DNA from: Candidatus Falkowella caecavicola
GTDB taxonomy: Bacteria > Bacillota > Clostridia > Oscillospirales > Ruminococcaceae
NCBI GenBank assembly: GCA_904420125.1
Contig: CAJFUK010000008.1
Coordinates: 1-64,000 of the forward strand
Reading direction: 5' to 3'
Length of the DNA stretch: 64,000 nucleotides
Each line of letters starts with the position of its first letter. Position 1 is the stretch's first letter. Positions 62,223-64,000 of the stretch are shown here, in pieces. Made by a program: the position numbers and the translations under genes. Under the pieces are notes generated by a model. That model had not been told where the DNA came from. It searched no databases and saw only the letters and a list, made by a program, of their open reading frames with translations.

Positions 62223-62680
62223 CGGACTTGCGGAGACCCTCTGCTATGTTCCTTTAAAGTCCTGTACCCAATGCGCTTTGTTGTCATAGTTCCCAGCCGT
62301 TTCAGTCAGGAGCATGCCGTACGGGATCTGGTGATTCCTGATTTTTGGCGGGGCAGCTCACTCCCGACGGGGAGAAGGAGTAAAAAGTTGTTATCGGGCT
62401 TGACGGGAGGAAAAGAGATATGTATAATAAAAAATACATAAAAATATTAAACTGAATTACGGTGTTTTTTATAATTCTAAACAACAGATAGCGGATTAAA
62501 CCGAAATGAGGGGTTAGGCCAATCATGCGTACGGTATCTGAAAAACAGCCTGGGGTTTCCTGCCTGGATCCGGACGGGGCAGTGTATGGCGTTGGATACG
62601 CTGCAAGGGGAAAGTGGTTTTTTATCTGCCTTTTTCGTTTCGTCATCGATTAAAATATTCATTTAAAGGAGTTTTGACGT
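62223..62680. other. Spacer without a recognisable gene
   Basis: No gene is supported. A minus frame of 114 codons (62302-62646) lacks a ribosome binding site and any domain. Confidence 0.4.
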
Positions 62681-64000
62681 ATGAAAAAATTTGTGGCGCT
62701 CATTGTAAGCTTCTGTATGGTCTTCTCTTTGCTGACGACCCTTGTGTCTGCGGCAGAGTCACCATTCCCGACAGACACGATCAATCCGGATGAATTTGTC
62801 ATATCCAACCGTCTGGTGTTTGCGACATCCGACAACAAGTATGTTCTGACGACTACAGCGGACATCACGTATCCGGACGGCGCAGTCAGAGAGGCGGACA
62901 TCATATTAAGCGAGTGGGCTGCCGGTTTTAACACCAACCAGAAATGGTCGCCCGTCAGTGCTGCCAATCCATCGGCACCCGATGCGCTGCGGATTTACAG
63001 CCCTGTCAATATTCAGCAGATTGCGCTTCAGAGAAATTCGGCGGCAGAAGGCGTTCGGATCATTGCCAGAGATGTATATGGGGAAAGAAGTGACCAATTC
63101 ATTTTTGAACAAACGCCGGATGGGTATTATACCATTCAAAGCGTGACCTCCGGGCTTTATCTTGGGCCGGAGGACGGCGTTGCCGCAGAAGGCGCCAGTA
63201 TCTGCCAGTATAAGGAGCCTTACAAGTGGAACATTTACAAGGTCGAGGATGAAAAGGCTGACCGGATCGTTACAACACAAACCGGATGGCTGCCCAACTC
63301 CTTTAAACGCGCGGTATTCAGTTCAAAAACAAAACTCGATGCGCCACCAGAATTTACCGTTACCAAGGATGGAGTAGAAGTGATGAGCGGCACCATGACC
63401 GAGTATGAGGGCGATTTCTTCCAGATGTTCGCATACGGCGCGGATTTAACGTCACTTGAAGAGATCGGAAATTATCAGATTTCGGTCAATCTGGAGGGGA
63501 TTGCTCCGGCAAATTTCTTTATCGGGGAAGATGTATACCGCTCGGTTTACGGAAGAGATCCGGACGATTCAAGTGTGATCCGGCATACTACCATTGCCGA
63601 CATCACCGACGGTTTCTATCAATGGCAGCGCTGTACCCCTGACAAATATGTGCCGATGGATCAGTTTGTTTCGGGTACGGATCCCGGCATGGGCCTGATC
63701 TGGGGAGACAATGATACCAATCTGCCGGTTTATGCCGGGCGCACAGAAGCCGAATCTGTTTTAACCGATACTCGTGTGGATCTGCCTGGCGGATACATAG
63801 ATGCGACTTCTTCTGATAAAGAAACCGGCAGCGTGGCAAAAGCAATGGCAAGTTTCCTGTTTGCTTACCGTTACGCATCTGATCCTGCGGATAAGGCGGC
63901 CATACTCGATGAGCTATACTGGGGCTGCGACTACCTCGTTCAGGCGCAAAAGGAAAACGGATCCTTTTACATCTCCGTGAAGCCCTATAACAAATATGAG
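62681..64000 (+). CDS. Secreted glycosidase, GH9-like, incomplete at window end
   Basis: 440 codons are visible and the frame is still open at 64000. AAAGGAG lies nine bases before ATG 62681. Signal peptide MKKFVALIVSFCMVFSLLTTLVSAA. Residues about 30-195 look like a carbohydrate-binding/ricin or fascin-like beta domain (GYYTIQSVTSGLYLGPEDG). Residues 200-290 form an Ig-like domain as before GH9 catalytic modules (FTVTKDGVEVMSGTMTEYEG..., NYQISV). From about 300, ITDGFYQWQRC and DLPGGYIDATSSDKETGSV resemble the start of a GH9 domain with its DAGD-like motif altered to DATS. The family is tentative because the catalytic Glu lies beyond the window. Confidence 0.6.
   Translation, partial: MKKFVALIVSFCMVFSLLTTLVSAAESPFPTDTINPDEFVISNRLVFATSDNKYVLTTTADITYPDGAVREADIILSEWAAGFNTNQKWSPVSAANPSAPDALRIYSPVNIQQIALQRNSAAEGVRIIARDVYGERSDQFIFEQTPDGYYTIQSVTSGLYLGPEDGVAAEGASICQYKEPYKWNIYKVEDEKADRIVTTQTGWLPNSFKRAVFSSKTKLDAPPEFTVTKDGVEVMSGTMTEYEGDFFQMFAYGADLTSLEEIGNYQISVNLEGIAPANFFIGEDVYRSVYGRDPDDSSVIRHTTIADITDGFYQWQRCTPDKYVPMDQFVSGTDPGMGLIWGDNDTNLPVYAGRTEAESVLTDTRVDLPGGYIDATSSDKETGSVAKAMASFLFAYRYASDPADKAAILDELYWGCDYLVQAQKENGSFYISVKPYNKYE

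Overview
The window looks like a chromosomal segment of a Bacillota bacterium, most likely a fibre-degrading gut member of class Clostridia (Oscillospirales-like). The pointers are strong AGGAGG-type ribosome binding sites, TTGACA/TATAAT promoters with 17-base spacers, U-tract terminators, a split AICAR transformylase/IMP cyclohydrolase pair, YtrA-type GntR-ABC and ABC-F genes, and several hemicellulose glycosidases. This placement is inference from gene content; no rRNA or marker phylogeny is available. By eye the base composition is near 50% G+C, with clearly AT-rich islands around 1-550, 13.6-15.8 kb, 22.4-24.6 kb and 40.7-41.9 kb.

Layout. 0.8-5 kb (minus strand): an MFS permease, a small membrane protein, tRNA-Leu(UAG) and an HSL-type esterase, with repeat-rich spacers. 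5.2-13.3 kb: a purine operon purE-C-F-M-N-O-H-D behind a structured leader with a terminator; purB, purK and the FGAM synthase genes are not in the window. 13.4-16.4 kb: tRNA-Leu(UAA), an S66 peptidase, a methyltransferase, members of a dispersed repeat and a candidate small RNA. 16.8-24.5 kb: a zinc-ribbon/YD-repeat surface protein, two Gfo/Idh/MocA oxidoreductases divergent from an AraC regulator, a GNAT enzyme, and a TRM11-like RNA methylase bracketed by inverted copies of a repeat. 25-28.8 kb (minus): a GH43 glycosidase and a zinc-ribbon membrane protein.

29-36.6 kb is the most unusual part: ResB and CcsA (system II cytochrome c maturation) directly upstream of two large exported c-type cytochromes. 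One is a beta-propeller fused to a dihaem MauG/CcP-like domain. The other is a 1211-residue hydrazine-synthase-alpha-like protein with a propeller, two CXXCH motifs, an inserted beta-sandwich and a discoidin-like C-terminus. The four genes share one promoter and end at a strong terminator. c-type cytochromes are rare in fermentative Clostridia, so this is the best candidate for an undescribed system.

36.7-46.6 kb: an ABC-F ATPase with a leader peptide, a 5'-3' exonuclease, a YtqB-like methylase, an AlkZ-like winged-helix protein, then GH26-like and GH130 genes (mannoside use) divergent from a pentapeptide-repeat protein. 47-55.7 kb: a ferredoxin-domain aldo-keto reductase, a GntR-ABC transporter operon, rsmE, a small membrane protein, tadA, an SDR, alanine racemase and tRNA-Arg(ACG). 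56-64 kb: GH51 arabinofuranosidase with a structured leader, a sugar-binding lipoprotein, a GNAT enzyme, a decayed IS200 copy, an ABC-exporter fragment and the start of a secreted GH9-like enzyme that runs off the window.

Together the genes describe a purine-prototrophic polysaccharide user (arabinan/xylan, mannan, perhaps beta-glucan) that also exports c-type cytochromes.
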